This document shows positions 54,791 through 63,814 of a DNA stretch of 64,000 bases, piece after piece. The translations under genes were made by a program, and so were the position numbers. Position 1 is the stretch's first letter, and each line of letters opens with the position of its first letter. A model generated the notes under the pieces. That model was not told the origin of the DNA. It was given only the letters and a program-made list of their open reading frames with translations, and did not search any database. This stretch comes from Crossaster papposus (lineage: Eukaryota; Echinodermata; Asteroidea; Velatida; Solasteridae): positions 682,001-746,000 of the forward strand of contig JBAIAA010000543.1 in assembly GCA_037893245.1 (NCBI GenBank), given 5' to 3'.

Positions 54791-55138
54791 TACCCAGCAA
54801 ACACAAAACGTTTAAAAAACGTTTTTAAAACGTTTAAGTAGGTCCGCTAGGTCTTCGTCCTAAATAAACGTTTAAAACACGTTATTTAAACGTTTAATTA
54901 GGCCCGCTAGGTCTTCGTCCTAAATAAACGTTTAAAAAACGTTTTTTAAACGTCCGCTACGTCTTGATTTTTAACAAACGTTTAAAAAACGTTTGGAGAA
55001 CATCTAATTTTGACCTAATATTTGCCCCAAAGCAAAGGTTTTTTTAAAACGTTTACAAAACGTTTACGAAACGTTTGAAAAAGACGATTTTTTTCTGGAC
55101 GTTTAAAAAACGTTTTCTTTACGTCCAAGTCAAATAAA

Positions 55139-55440
55139 AACTAATTGTAATTAATTATTGTTTTTTAATATTATGATTTAATATGATTATTATTTTGATG
55201 ATTAAATTGAGTAGCCTAATGATGGTGATTATGATGATAATTATGATTATGATGATCGATGATGATTATGATTATGATCATGATCATGATCGTCATCCTC
55301 ATCGTGTGGCCCATATGGTCGTCGTCGACGTCGTTGATGTACGTAATTGTTATATTTTGTGACATCGATATCATGCGGTGCGCCGGCGCGGCCTGGCTGG
55401 CCGCCTACGTACAGCGTGCATGCCATCGTTTATATTCAAA
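55139..55440. repeat. ATGATT-rich microsatellite region
   Basis: Degenerate (GAT/ATT)n runs (GATGATTATGATTATGATCA) within the left-centre of the TIR transposon. They pass into CG-containing sequence around 55,315-55,420 (GTCGTCGTCGACGTCG). No gene. Confidence 0.7.
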
Positions 55441-55638
55441 CGCTATGTTGGATGTTCTTGAAAGGTTTTCTGAACGTTCTAAATAGGTTTTCTGAACGTT
55501 CTTAAAAGGTTTTCTAGACGTTCTTAAAAGGTTTTCTGAACGTTCTTAAAAGGTTTTTTGAACGTTTTTAAAAGGTTTTCTAGACGTTCTTAAAAGGTTT
55601 TTTAAACGTCTAAAGGTTTTCTAGACGTCCTAAAAATG

Positions 55639-56268
55639 CACTGCAAAAACTGTGGTGTTAAAATTTTAACACCAATGTTTTTTTAATCTTTTGGAATGAA
55701 CATTGGTGTTAAAATGAAGTAAAATGATTCTTGAAGTATTAGTTTCAAATCAAGTACTGGTGTTACGTACTTTTGGTGTTAAATTTGACCTAGTGCGCAT
55801 GCGTGTGTGAAATAAAGCCCTCTGATTGGTCGATAAGGAATTATGGTATATGTTAACAATAGTCGATGTTAAATTGTTGTATTTAGTCCAAAAACCCATT
55901 TATTTTACCATAATATGTAATTATTTAAACGATTCCATGATTGAATTTTGATTTTTGTGCAAACATAGTTAAAAATTCGCGTTACATTTTATTCGTTTTC
56001 AAATTTTGACATTATTCATAAAAACTAGCTGCGACTTCGTCGTGGACAAAAAAGCGTAGTATAAAACTAACAACGGCAATGGCTATGTGTGTAGTACGTA
56101 TTCAGTAGGAATAGATTATTATTGTATATGGATGTGTAATGTGTAATAAGTCAGTTCTTTGTATTTCATTACGTAATTTGTCCATGCAGTTAATATGTAC
56201 AAAATTATAGTGTTAAAACGGTATGATCCTCAAACTGGTGTTATTCAACACCCACATTTTTTGCAGTG
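55639..56268. mobile_element. nested 630-bp TIR element
   Basis: The ends CACTGCAAAAACTGTGGTG (55,639) and, reversed, CACTGCAAAAAATGTGGGTG (56,268) form imperfect ~20-bp terminal inverted repeats. Sub-terminal AACACCA/TGGTGTT runs extend the pairing. It splits the 22-bp repeat array of the surrounding transposon, so it is the younger insertion. The flanks (AAAATG and TAGACG) show no obvious target duplication. There is no coding capacity, and the superfamily is uncertain. Confidence 0.75.
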
Positions 56269-56586
56269 TAGACGTTCTTAAAGGGTTTTCTAAACGTTCT
56301 TAAAAGGTTTTCTAGACGTTCTTAAAGGTTTTCTAAACGTTCTTAAAAGGTTTTCTAAACGTCTAAATGTTTTCTGGAGAGCTGGTCTGGAAAACGAATA
56401 CGAGACAAGGTTTTAAATTGGTTTTTTAAACGTTTTAAATTGGTTTTTTAAACGTTCAATAAAAACGTTTTTTAAACGTCCAAAACCTACCACAAAAAAA
56501 CGTTTACAAAACGTTTTTTTTGAACGTTTAAAAAACCAATTTAAAACGTTAAAAAAACGTTCAGAAAACGTCCGATTGTTAGCTGG

Positions 56587-57425
56587 GTACTCCGACCATC
56601 GCTGCTTCTTATACTCTGAGAGGGATGCCAGCATTCAATGGAGGGTGCGATTACATCTTTCGCATTGGCCGTTCCCGGCTGGGTGGTACGGTGTGGTTCT
56701 GCTTTTCTGGATGCCGTACATCGTACACAATTCCCTGATGACTTCAGATTCAAAATTTCTCCCACAATCAGAATGAAGACGGAGAGGACATCCATAGGGT
56801 AGGGAAACATGATTAACCAATGCTTTGGCCACTGTGATAGCTCGTTGGTTCTTGGTGGGGACCGCCCAGGCATACTTCGTGAAGGTATCGGTTACAATCA
56901 GGAGGTTCTCATATCCATCATGAGATGGCTCTAGCACTGTAAAGTCCATTGCCAAAGTCTCCAAAGGTGCAGTAGCACTCAGTTGAGAGAACTGGGGTTT
57001 TGTCTGACGGACCGGTGGTTTGCTTATACTGCAGCGCTTACATTTTGCACACCAATCCTTTATGTAGGCCTCCATGCTGTGCCAGTAATACCGGTTCCAC
57101 ACCAAACGGAACGTACGTTTGGGACCAAAATGTCCTCCGTCATCATGGAACATGCGCAGAACTTGGTCCCACAGCTTTTCTGGTACCATAAGCTGTTGAT
57201 GGATCTGATGGTCACCAGGGGAGACGACTTGGCGGTAGAAGAGACCAGCAAGGATGGAGTACCTCTTCCAGTCACGAAGATGTGAAGTAACTTTACGTTC
57301 TAGTACCTTCCGCTCGGACCGATCGGGCTTCAACCCCTTCTTCACAAAGTCAACAACCTGTCCAAGCACTGGATCCTCAGTTTGGAGTGTAACCAGTTCT
57401 TCCTCTGAAAAACCAACCTGTTACC
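56587..57425 (-). pseudogene. retroelement III: integrase zinc domain and catalytic core
   Basis: The frame starts with [20 protein letters not shown], a linker, and then an HHCC zinc-binding region: [17 protein letters not shown] with two His, and [13 protein letters not shown] with two Cys. The core follows: [12 protein letters not shown] (first Asp), [20 protein letters not shown] (second Asp; DCGRNF for the usual DQGTNF) and [20 protein letters not shown] (the Glu of the D,D-35-E triad in CER). It continues MLASLSEYKKQRWSEY up to the GTAC insertion site. Unlike element I the triad is present, but the protein is split by the transposon and lacks a continuous upstream pol. Confidence 0.92.
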
Positions 57426-57711
57426 GCCCACTTTATGGCGAGTAGCTCCAATTTAAATGCACTATAGCGACCACTGCGCTCAGCTGGCCGAAGTGCCCGT
57501 GAGGCATATGCAATAACATGCTGTTTACCATCGACACCCTGCTGTGACAGTATGGCTCCGAGACCTGTTGAACAAGCATCAGTCTGTACCTCAAATGGCT
57601 TGGAAAAGTCTGCGTAGCACAAAATGGGTGCTGTTGTAAGACACTGTATGAGCGACCTGACAGCAGACCTAGCTTCATCATCCAATGTCACGTTCTGATT
57701 TGAACCTGCCC
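57420..57711 (-). pseudogene. retroelement III: N-terminal half of RNase H
   Basis: Frame: LDDEARSAVRSLIQCLTTAP, LCYADFSKPFEVQTDACSTG (catalytic Asp in TDAC), GAILSQQGVDGKQHVIAYAS and [16 protein letters not shown] (catalytic Glu in KLELLA). It then jumps in another frame to GWFFRGRTG, which is the integrase linker (GFSEEELVT) read out of frame. The second half of RNase H, including its later Asp residues, is deleted. RNase H would remove the RNA template during reverse transcription. Confidence 0.9.
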
Positions 57712-57918
57712 TTACAGAAATATCCCATGGAAATCCCATGGGAAATTTTCCCATTGGATTTTCATGGTGAATTGGACATGTGAAACCCATGGGGAATCGT
57801 ACGTATGGGTATCCCATGGGCCTGCATGGGTATCCCATAGGATCCTGCATGGGATGCCATAAAGGATCCCATGAAGGATCCCATGGGATCCCATAGAGGA
57901 TAAAATAAGATTCTCGCA

Positions 57919-57945
<27 letters not shown>
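57712..57945. mobile_element. CCATGGG-rich insertion with poly-C tract
   Basis: Between RT (ending FLGFTG) and the RNase H region lies ~230 bp of repeated ATCCCATGGGA and GGATCCCATGAAGGATCCCA palindromic words. It is bounded on its right by a ~29-base C run (57,919-57,945). On the coding strand the C run is read as polyglycine. The conserved RT connection residues that should follow FTG are missing, so the insertion replaced some pol sequence. No TIR or target duplication was recognised. Confidence 0.65.
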
Positions 57946-57951
<6 letters not shown>

Positions 57952-58854
57952 TCCCAGGAAGGACCGTATCCCCTTCACAGACTTTAGCTCAGGCCACTGC
58001 TGAACGACTCTCACTTTCTCGGGGTATACTGCTACTCCAGCACTAGAGACCCTGTGGCCAAGGTACTGAACTTCAGACTGTAGCAGATGGCACTTTGACG
58101 GCTTCAGTTTTAGGCCGTGCTCCTTCAGCTTTTGGAAGACCTCGTCAAGGTGGGTAAAGTGTGTGTCAAGATCAGGAGAAAATACTATGATGTCATCTAG
58201 GTACAGCAAAACGTAGTCGAAAAACTGTTCCCCCAGGCACCGTTGCATGAGGCGTTGGAATGTCGCAGGTGCATTCGAAAGACCAAATGGTAGGCGGGTG
58301 TACCCAAATAACCAAAAGGGCACCGCAAACGCCGTCTTCTCTACATCACCGGGGTGCATTGCTACCTGATAATATCCGCTGGTAAGGTCTAAGACACTGA
58401 AAAATCTCGAACCTCCCAGTGCCTGTAAGGACTCTTCTATCCTTGGAAGCGGGAACGAGTCCCGTTGAGTCAGCTGGTTTAGGCGCCTGTAATCCACGCA
58501 AAGGCGAATGTTGCCGTCTTTTTTGTGGACAACCACAACCGGTGACGCCCACGGACTTGAGCTCTCCCTAACAATACCCTCCTCTAGTAGACCGTGAATG
58601 TGGTCACGCACTGCCTTGTATTGAGTTGGCGGGAGAGGCCTATGACGCTGTCGTATGAGGTGGGCACTGCCTGTGTCTATTTGGTGTACCACTGTGTCCG
58701 TATAACCCAAATTACGCTCACTCTGGGAAAATGACCCTTTGTGTCTTTCGAGGAGAGACTCGACCTTCGACAACTCATCGGTACTCAAGTGGTCACCAAC
58801 ATCTACCCGAGAAAGTATGGAAGACCCGTGGCCATCTACAGTGATGTTGGACAC
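57946..58854 (-). pseudogene. retroelement III: reverse transcriptase
   Basis: A near-complete RT in one frame: LLEEGIVRESSSPWASPVVV, VHKKDGNIRLCVDYRRLN, FPLPRIEESLQALGG, FFSVLDLTSGYYQVAMHPGD (first catalytic Asp), FGYTRLPFGLSNAPATFQRL and YVLLYLDDIIVFSPD (YLDD active site). Then come GLKLKPSKCHLLQSEVQYLG and GIRSFLGFTG. All seven RT blocks are recognisable and uninterrupted up to FTG. This is the best preserved enzyme of the element and typical of Ty3/gypsy. It is preceded by a frameshift from the protease frame near 58,850 and followed by the CCATGGG insertion. Confidence 0.94.
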
Positions 58855-59708
58855 TGTACGCCACCAGAATCGCCGCTGTCATCATAAGCGACCGAACCCA
58901 AGTACAGTGTTCCCAATTCTGCAGACGCAGGTATTACAATGTCCACATCTGTCTCGTTGAACAACACAATGTCAAACTGCCCGCTCTCTACCTTCACCCA
59001 ACTGGGAGGAACTGTCAGTTTTGAAGGAGACCCGATCCCGCTGGGCTCCAGCATTGCCTCATAGCTTCTGCCCTCCGGACCAGTGCACCCCCGTCCACGA
59101 ACAACAACTCCCTGTCGGGCCGAAACTGCGATGGGTGGCCCAGTCGTAAATGCCTTACCAACTCTGCCATCACCCTCTCCGAATCTCATTGTCTGCCCAA
59201 CAACCTGTAGGGTCTTATGCCAAATTGTGTCTGGTGAAGGCCAACAGATCTTTTCTAGGTGTGGAGCAGAACTCTCATTCATCAGCTTCTCCCGGCACTG
59301 TTGGAGGACATTCATCCCAAGAATACACTGCACACCCTCCTTTTTCCAAGCCTGCTGTGTCTTGCAGTCTTCACGAAGAACAAGGACGACTCGTGCCCCC
59401 ATAATTTGGCCAACGGCATGAACGTCAGTTTCAAAGAACCCGATGTATGGCATCTCGACTCCATTAGCTGAGACTATGGAGAAAGGTCCCGGAAGTGGTT
59501 GTAACTGAAATCCCTTTGGAAGCAACTTTCTTACAAAGTAACCTTCCCCCACTGTGGTGACCTGTGATCCAGGATCAAGTAGACTAGAGACTGGGGTCTC
59601 CGAGAATAGTACTGTAGTCGAGAAACATTCACCCACTGCTCGCGAGAGAAATTCGCTATTTATCTCAACACTTGAGCCATTCAGGCCAACCTCTGCAGTA
59701 TGGCCCAC
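58836..59708 (-). pseudogene. retroelement III: aspartic protease with altered active site
   Basis: The frame has VSSLLDPGSQVTTVGEGY at residues ~40-57, the retropepsin active-site loop, in which the usual D-T/S-G is D-P-G. It also has IVSANGVEMPYIGFFETDV (flap region) and CILGMNVLQQC (the hydrophobic-Gly C-terminal motif). The remaining ~150 residues are a linker to RT. The Pro next to the catalytic Asp would probably abolish cleavage; this is an inference. It begins where gag stops (59,708) in another frame, which could reflect either the element's normal gag-pol frameshift or decay. Confidence 0.85.
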
Positions 59709-60977
59709 TACTGTAGAGGCAGCTCGTTTAACCCTTCCTGCTGATGCTGGTGCCGTGTGGCGTTAAACGCCGGTGGCCGCTGGCTCTCAGGAGCTGTCAT
59801 GTGATTGGTGGGAACAGGCGCAGTTGGTGCCCCCCTTCTTGAAGGGCAGTCCCTCGCAAAGTGTCCATGGAGGCCACATGCATAACACAAGCCACGCCGT
59901 ATCCTGTCGGCGAGCGCTTCGCTGCATGTTGTTCCCTGGTGGTCCAAAGAATGGCTGTGGTGGTCCTGACCTCTGGTAAAAAAGTTGTGCATCCGGAGGG
60001 TACACGGGATGCCCCCACGGTTGCACAATACCCTCTATCGCCTTAAGGACGCCATCGGTCATACTTTTGATGGCTCCCAGGATCTCTCCATCATGGGTAG
60101 GCCTTTGGTCAAGACGAACAGTTGCCTGGTAAGCAGCATTTGTTCCCACAGCTTTGCTTCGCGCCTCTTCTTGACCTTCACGTTTGATGACATATTCCCG
60201 CAACTCCCGGAATGACGTCACTGCCCCTCGTTCGTAGAGGTCACGGCAAGTGTTCCGCATTATGGTCTCATTCAATCCCCCAACGAATTGCTCCACTAGC
60301 GCTGAATTTGGGCTTGAGAAGAGCTTCGCATCTCGTCTAGTTAGCCGCAGAAACCGTTTATCCAGGTCAACTGCAAAATCCCTCACACTCTCTCCTTGCT
60401 GCTGCTTGCGTTCTAGAAACAGTCGCTGTAACTCTCCAGTCGAAATCTTGTCTCCGTAGGACTGCTTAAGGAAGGAGATAATTTCATCAATGGTCTTGGT
60501 TTCGGCTATGAGAGCCTTCACTTCCAACTTCGGTATCCCCTTCAGGTAGTCAAGGAGGAATGCCCTCTTTTGGCTGGTAGGTATGGCATAGCGCTGAAAT
60601 GCACCTTTGATGGAGATAATGAAGTCTTCTATTTCTCCTGGTTTTCCGTCGAATGTTACAATCTTTCTTTCTGGTGCCATGACAAGCTGTGCTCGAGTTG
60701 ACCCCACCGGGCCGGGGGCATCTGCCTTCTCACTCTTCGAAGGGGCGCTCTCGGGGATCAGCACAGTGAAAACCCTGTCTCCCTAACCGTCTATGGGTGG
60801 GCCAACCGTATTCTTGTGGGGTGGAACAACTACCTGGTCAGCTTTATCTTCGTACAGCAACCCTCGAGCTGCTGGGAACTGGGCCTGTAAGGCCCTTAGG
60901 GCAAGGGGGCAATTTTCTCCTGTCAGGGGAAATTTACGGACAAGTCCGTTTGAGGAAACCTTTACATACTTGGCCAT
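59708..60977 (-). pseudogene. retroelement III: gag with zinc knuckle
   Basis: The start is at ATG 60,977 (MAKYVKVSSNGLVRKFPLTG). The N-terminal ~75 residues end with an in-frame TAG (~60,784). The same frame resumes to 59,787 with the capsid helices (FIISIKGAFQRYAIPTSQKR, LLDYLKGIPKLEVKALI, RLFLERKQQQGESVRDFAVD, ALVEQFVGGLNETIM). A 1-base shift near 59,930 puts the nucleocapsid knuckle CYACGLHGHFARDC (CCHC) in a second frame that ends at 59,708. Gag would form the particle and bind RNA. The N-terminal segment is not part of ordinary gypsy gag as I know it. Confidence 0.88.
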
Positions 60978-61934
60978 GTTAACGCAAATCTCAGTTGCGT
61001 AAAACAAACAAAAGAGTAATTCAAAGTGAGATCACAAAATGACTTGAATAACTCTAATAGCCTTAATTAACTGAAGTGCAGATTTTAACAATTACATATA
61101 CTTTTGCCACAATAGCACAAACTAGCTAATACCCTCGTAGCATGGACTTACAGTACACCACAATAATGTTATAGGAGTGCACACACAAACCTTCTTGAAC
61201 ATTTAACAGCACATACTATTAAGGAAAAACAACTTCTGTCTTATTATTTACTCAGAGGGCGCCCTACTGCTTATAGTGTCTACCCACAAATAAAACGAAT
61301 AATACTTTTCTACTATTTAAACGCCCTGTTGTTGTTTCTTACTTTACTTTATTGTATCTATTTATTTGTATTTATTTTTGTTTTGTTATATTTTGTGTTT
61401 TTTTTACAATTACTCAATTCCACTTTCTACAGATGGTAGATAAACACTCTTTCTGTGAAGGTAAAACTGGAAACACCTGCCGACAACTATTTAAGTACGC
61501 ATCTGCAAATACAACAGTTCACTTTCTTCGATACAAAAATGCAATATGTGTTATTCCACCTACAGGTATATATACCAATTGTATTTCTAACACAAGGGAA
61601 TGATAAAAAACATGTAGCAACGTGAACAATTATGGTAGTTGTCAGGTCTCAAAATTCTGACCAGACAGAGGTTTTTCAAATCAAAAATTACAAAGCAGAA
61701 TTCCTCCTGTAAAGCACAACACAATAATCAGCAATTGAAAAAGTCAACAAACTTTTGTGATCTTACAAACAGGAGAAGCCAAAAACTGTTCACAAATACT
61801 TTTTTTCCAATGTAACACTTGATCTAGGGCAACAGTAATCGGCTAATTTGTTTGTTTAAGCACCAATTTACATGTGAAAACTGTTACTACAAAAATTACT
61901 CCCTTTGATATTTACTCATCTCCTATCCTGCCGA
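60978..61934. other. no gene; retroelement III leader or flank
   Basis: AT-rich, with GAGGGCGCCCTACTGC near 61,255. A primer-binding site or 5' LTR would be expected here for element III, but I find no match to tRNA 3' ends and no second LTR copy. A short plus frame of 83 codons (61,352) ends in ordinary stops and has a CTACAG acceptor-like site inside. Nothing is supported. Confidence 0.45.
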
Positions 61935-62597
61935 CTACGCTTGTGTGGGAAGTTGGTGGCCGTCGGGGTCCCAAAAGTGGTTGGTTGGATACACGGTGGG
62001 CGATGGGTACTCCAGGGGGGTTGATGAGAAGAGGGCACGCAGGTTCAGGGGGTCAGAGAGTAGGTGTAATGAGTCAATGTCCACACCTTGCTGTGCTTCT
62101 GATGGTTTATTGTTCTGGGGTCCAAGACCCGGCCTGTGAAAATTGGGCAGGCACTCATTAGTTCCATAATACATGTACATGTTATTTAAAAAAGAGTTAT
62201 AATGCTGACAATATTTCCGAAGATAAACTCATTAAACATGATCCAGTACAAACTAAAGTTCAACCTACAAATGTATTGCAGTAGGCACATTGTCTATATT
62301 GGGCATCAAGGAAGAAATACACATTCAGGCCAACCCCGGCCGCTGGTTGACCAACATTTACACACACTAACATACATCCCATGCACTCAAATATGTTCCT
62401 AAATGCACAATACAGCCCATGACCTACAGAGACATCCTAGTTTGAGAAAAAGAAAACTAAGTTGACAACCCTCATTAACAATAATCCATTTCCATTTCAA
62501 CTTGCAACTGCCATTAAAATATTATAGAATTGTCTTCACTCCGCAATTTATCCTTCACTCGTGCACGCTAACTGCACGTGATCACGCTACACGTATA
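61935..62597 (-). repeat. ~650-bp dispersed repeat with exon-like segment, copy 2
   Basis: Direct repeat of 45,815-46,473. On the minus strand it again has CAATTTTCACAG, then the frame with RPGLGPQNNKPSEAQQGVDI, SLHLLSDPLNLRALFSS and NHFWDPDGHQLPTQA to a TAG near 61,935. The frame differs from copy 1 by His/Gln and Arg/Gln changes and several silent ones. After ACGTAT (62,597) the copies diverge. Confidence 0.7.
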
Positions 62598-62799
62598 GGT
62601 CGCAGGATGGTCTCACAAATTCGTTGATTTTGTGACCCCCCTCAAGAAGCTATTATAGTTTGGGCTTAAAATTCGTGTAAATTCCGTCTTTCATCACCCT
62701 AAAACTCGCCAAGCCTAAAACATTCGCATTATCAAGTAATAGTTAATTTGAGTTGGAAAAATACTCCCGAACCATGTAAAGATAAATCGATGACTTTTA

Positions 62800-62891
62800 C
62801 TGCTAACCAATCACAACGAGTTTCTCATGCAACGTTGACCAATGTCACGACTTGTTTTAGCGGAGTCGGTGCGATCACGTTGTGCAAGATG
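62800..62891 (+). promoter_or_regulatory. possible TATA-less promoter (two CCAAT boxes and YY1-like start)
   Basis: CTAACCAATCACAACG (CCAAT 62,807-62,811) and TTGACCAATGTCACG (CCAAT 62,839-62,843) are good NF-Y sites in the same orientation, 32 bp apart. Forty-five bases on, GCAAGATGGCGTCTTC matches the AA-ATGGCG YY1 core that often overlaps start sites of housekeeping genes. The assignment is by motif knowledge. Expression is not shown. Confidence 0.45.
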
Positions 62892-63240
62892 GCGTCTTCA
62901 TCGGACGCGAATTTAGCTGAATGAAGGGGGAGGCGACGAAAGTCCTTTGTATTGCTGTATGCACACAACTTATTCCAAATCTAAAGTAATACAATTCAGC
63001 GTGAAGAGCTAGGCTAAATTCAGAGAGTGTTGTACGCTATGGCAAAGCTTTAAATTGCCCCAAACTGCCACTACGTTGTCGTTCATTGATATAGACCACG
63101 CACGAGGGTATTCGGCATCGGCAAGCCGGGTAAGCTATTATTAGAGGCCAAGCCGTGCCTCTTGGAACTTGAAGTGAAGACGCCAGCCACCCCATTGCTC
63201 TTTCAAGTGCTTTCCAGGACCGTGGACGTACCCAAAGAAG
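62889..63240 (+). other. candidate first exon (host gene or element)
   Basis: The ATG in the YY1-like site opens an 11-codon frame (MASSSDANLAE, stop at 62,924), which would act as an upstream frame if transcribed. Towards the end of the segment one frame is open from ~63,092 and reads VFGIGKPGKLLLEAKPCLLE, LEVKTPATPLLFQVLSRTVD, VPKE. It runs into a strong 5' splice site, AAAGAAG|GTAAGA at 63,240/63,241. No methionine starts that frame within the segment, so either translation starts elsewhere or the exon is non-coding. I do not recognise the protein. Confidence 0.4.
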
Positions 63241-63710
63241 GTAAGATTTTGTATATTGTGGCTAGGACAGCCATGGAGGAATGGGACAACATGGCAAATA
63301 TTCGGTTAATTTATTGTTAATGTTATGTTACTTACAGGCCTTATCATTGTTGTAAGGTTCGATTTCAAGTCAGTGGCCATTTTTTAAATTTGTATTTATT
63401 CTATGCAAAGCGGGGACTGATGCTGTATTCTTAACCCCTGTGTACAACAAAGTGTCCCTTGGCCTTACTAAATAGTGTCTTTTTTCTATGGGGAAAGAAC
63501 TCCGTATTTGGCCACCGCATTTTATTTCATAAATTAAAACTCCCCAAATGTCACCACTTTTTCAAGCCTTTTTAGAAAGTTATTTATTGTTCATAAAATG
63601 TGGTGGTGGCCGAGTATGAAACAAATTCCAGTTCTTGGTGTTTTACTGTTACGTTGAGCATTGGGCTAAGTTTGTACTAACACTAACAGTTTTAAATTAT
63701 TATTCTGTAG
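63241..63710 (+). other. candidate intron
   Basis: GTAAGATT donor at 63,241, canonical branch-point sequence TACTAAC at 63,675-63,681, and acceptor TTATTATTCTGTAG ending at 63,710. A near-perfect branch site 30 bases before a good acceptor, paired with a consensus donor, makes splicing plausible. The body is AT-rich with no other feature. Confidence 0.5.
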
Positions 63711-63814
63711 GAGACACAGCGACAATCCGAGGGATCATTTCCACCACTTCTGCAAGTCAAACGGGCTGAAGACAGACCAGGGAGAAATGGCAGACCAGGG
63801 AGAAATAGAACAAG
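63711..63814 (+). other. candidate second exon
   Basis: Starts GAGACACAGCGACAATCC after the acceptor and ends before CAAG|GTAGTA, a weaker donor at 63,815. Spliced to the first candidate exon, the frame continues GDTATIRGIISTTSASQTG and then meets TGA at ~63,768. The other two frames remain open. It contains two 18-bp direct repeats GACCAGGGAGAAAT(G/A)… at 63,774-63,809. The stop inside makes the coding frame uncertain. Confidence 0.4.

Larger units (their letters stand above)
54794..56586. mobile_element. 1.8 kb TIR transposon with GTAC target-site duplication
   Basis: Inserted in the integrase gene: GTAC at 54,790-54,793 and at 56,587-56,590 flank ends CCAGCAAACACAAAACG and (reverse) CCAGCTAACAATCGGACG. 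Removing the element and one GTAC restores continuity of the host frame between RWSEY and LPTL, which confirms the insertion point. Interior: 60-bp repeats (GGTCCGCTAGGTCTTCGTCC, 54,841 and 54,901) and many AAACGTTTAAAAAACGTTT palindromes on the left. On the right are 22-bp repeats GGTTTTCTAGACGTTCTTAAAA at 55,455-55,640 and again after the nested element to ~56,360. There is no transposase, so it is non-autonomous. The family was not identified. Confidence 0.9.
54034..60977 (-). mobile_element. retroelement III: Ty3/gypsy-like element, inactive and interrupted
   Basis: Gag, protease, RT, RNase H and integrase follow in Ty3/gypsy order on the minus strand. It spans ~6.9 kb, including ~2 kb of later insertions (54,794-56,586 and ~57,712-57,945). 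Damage visible: one in-frame TAG in gag, a frameshift before the zinc knuckle, D-P-G in place of D-T/S-G in the protease, a frameshift between protease and RT, loss of the C-terminal half of RNase H with its linker, and a TAG in the integrase tail. LTRs were not found. The name gypsy-like rests on motif wording and domain order. Confidence 0.92.

Noticed and set aside
45815-62597. The 45.8 and 61.9 kb direct repeats as the two LTRs of one large retrotransposon.
   Set aside because: The 15 kb between them contains unrelated elements in both orientations, the repeats lack clear TG…CA ends or a matching target duplication, and element III has its own polypurine-like site at 53.7 kb.
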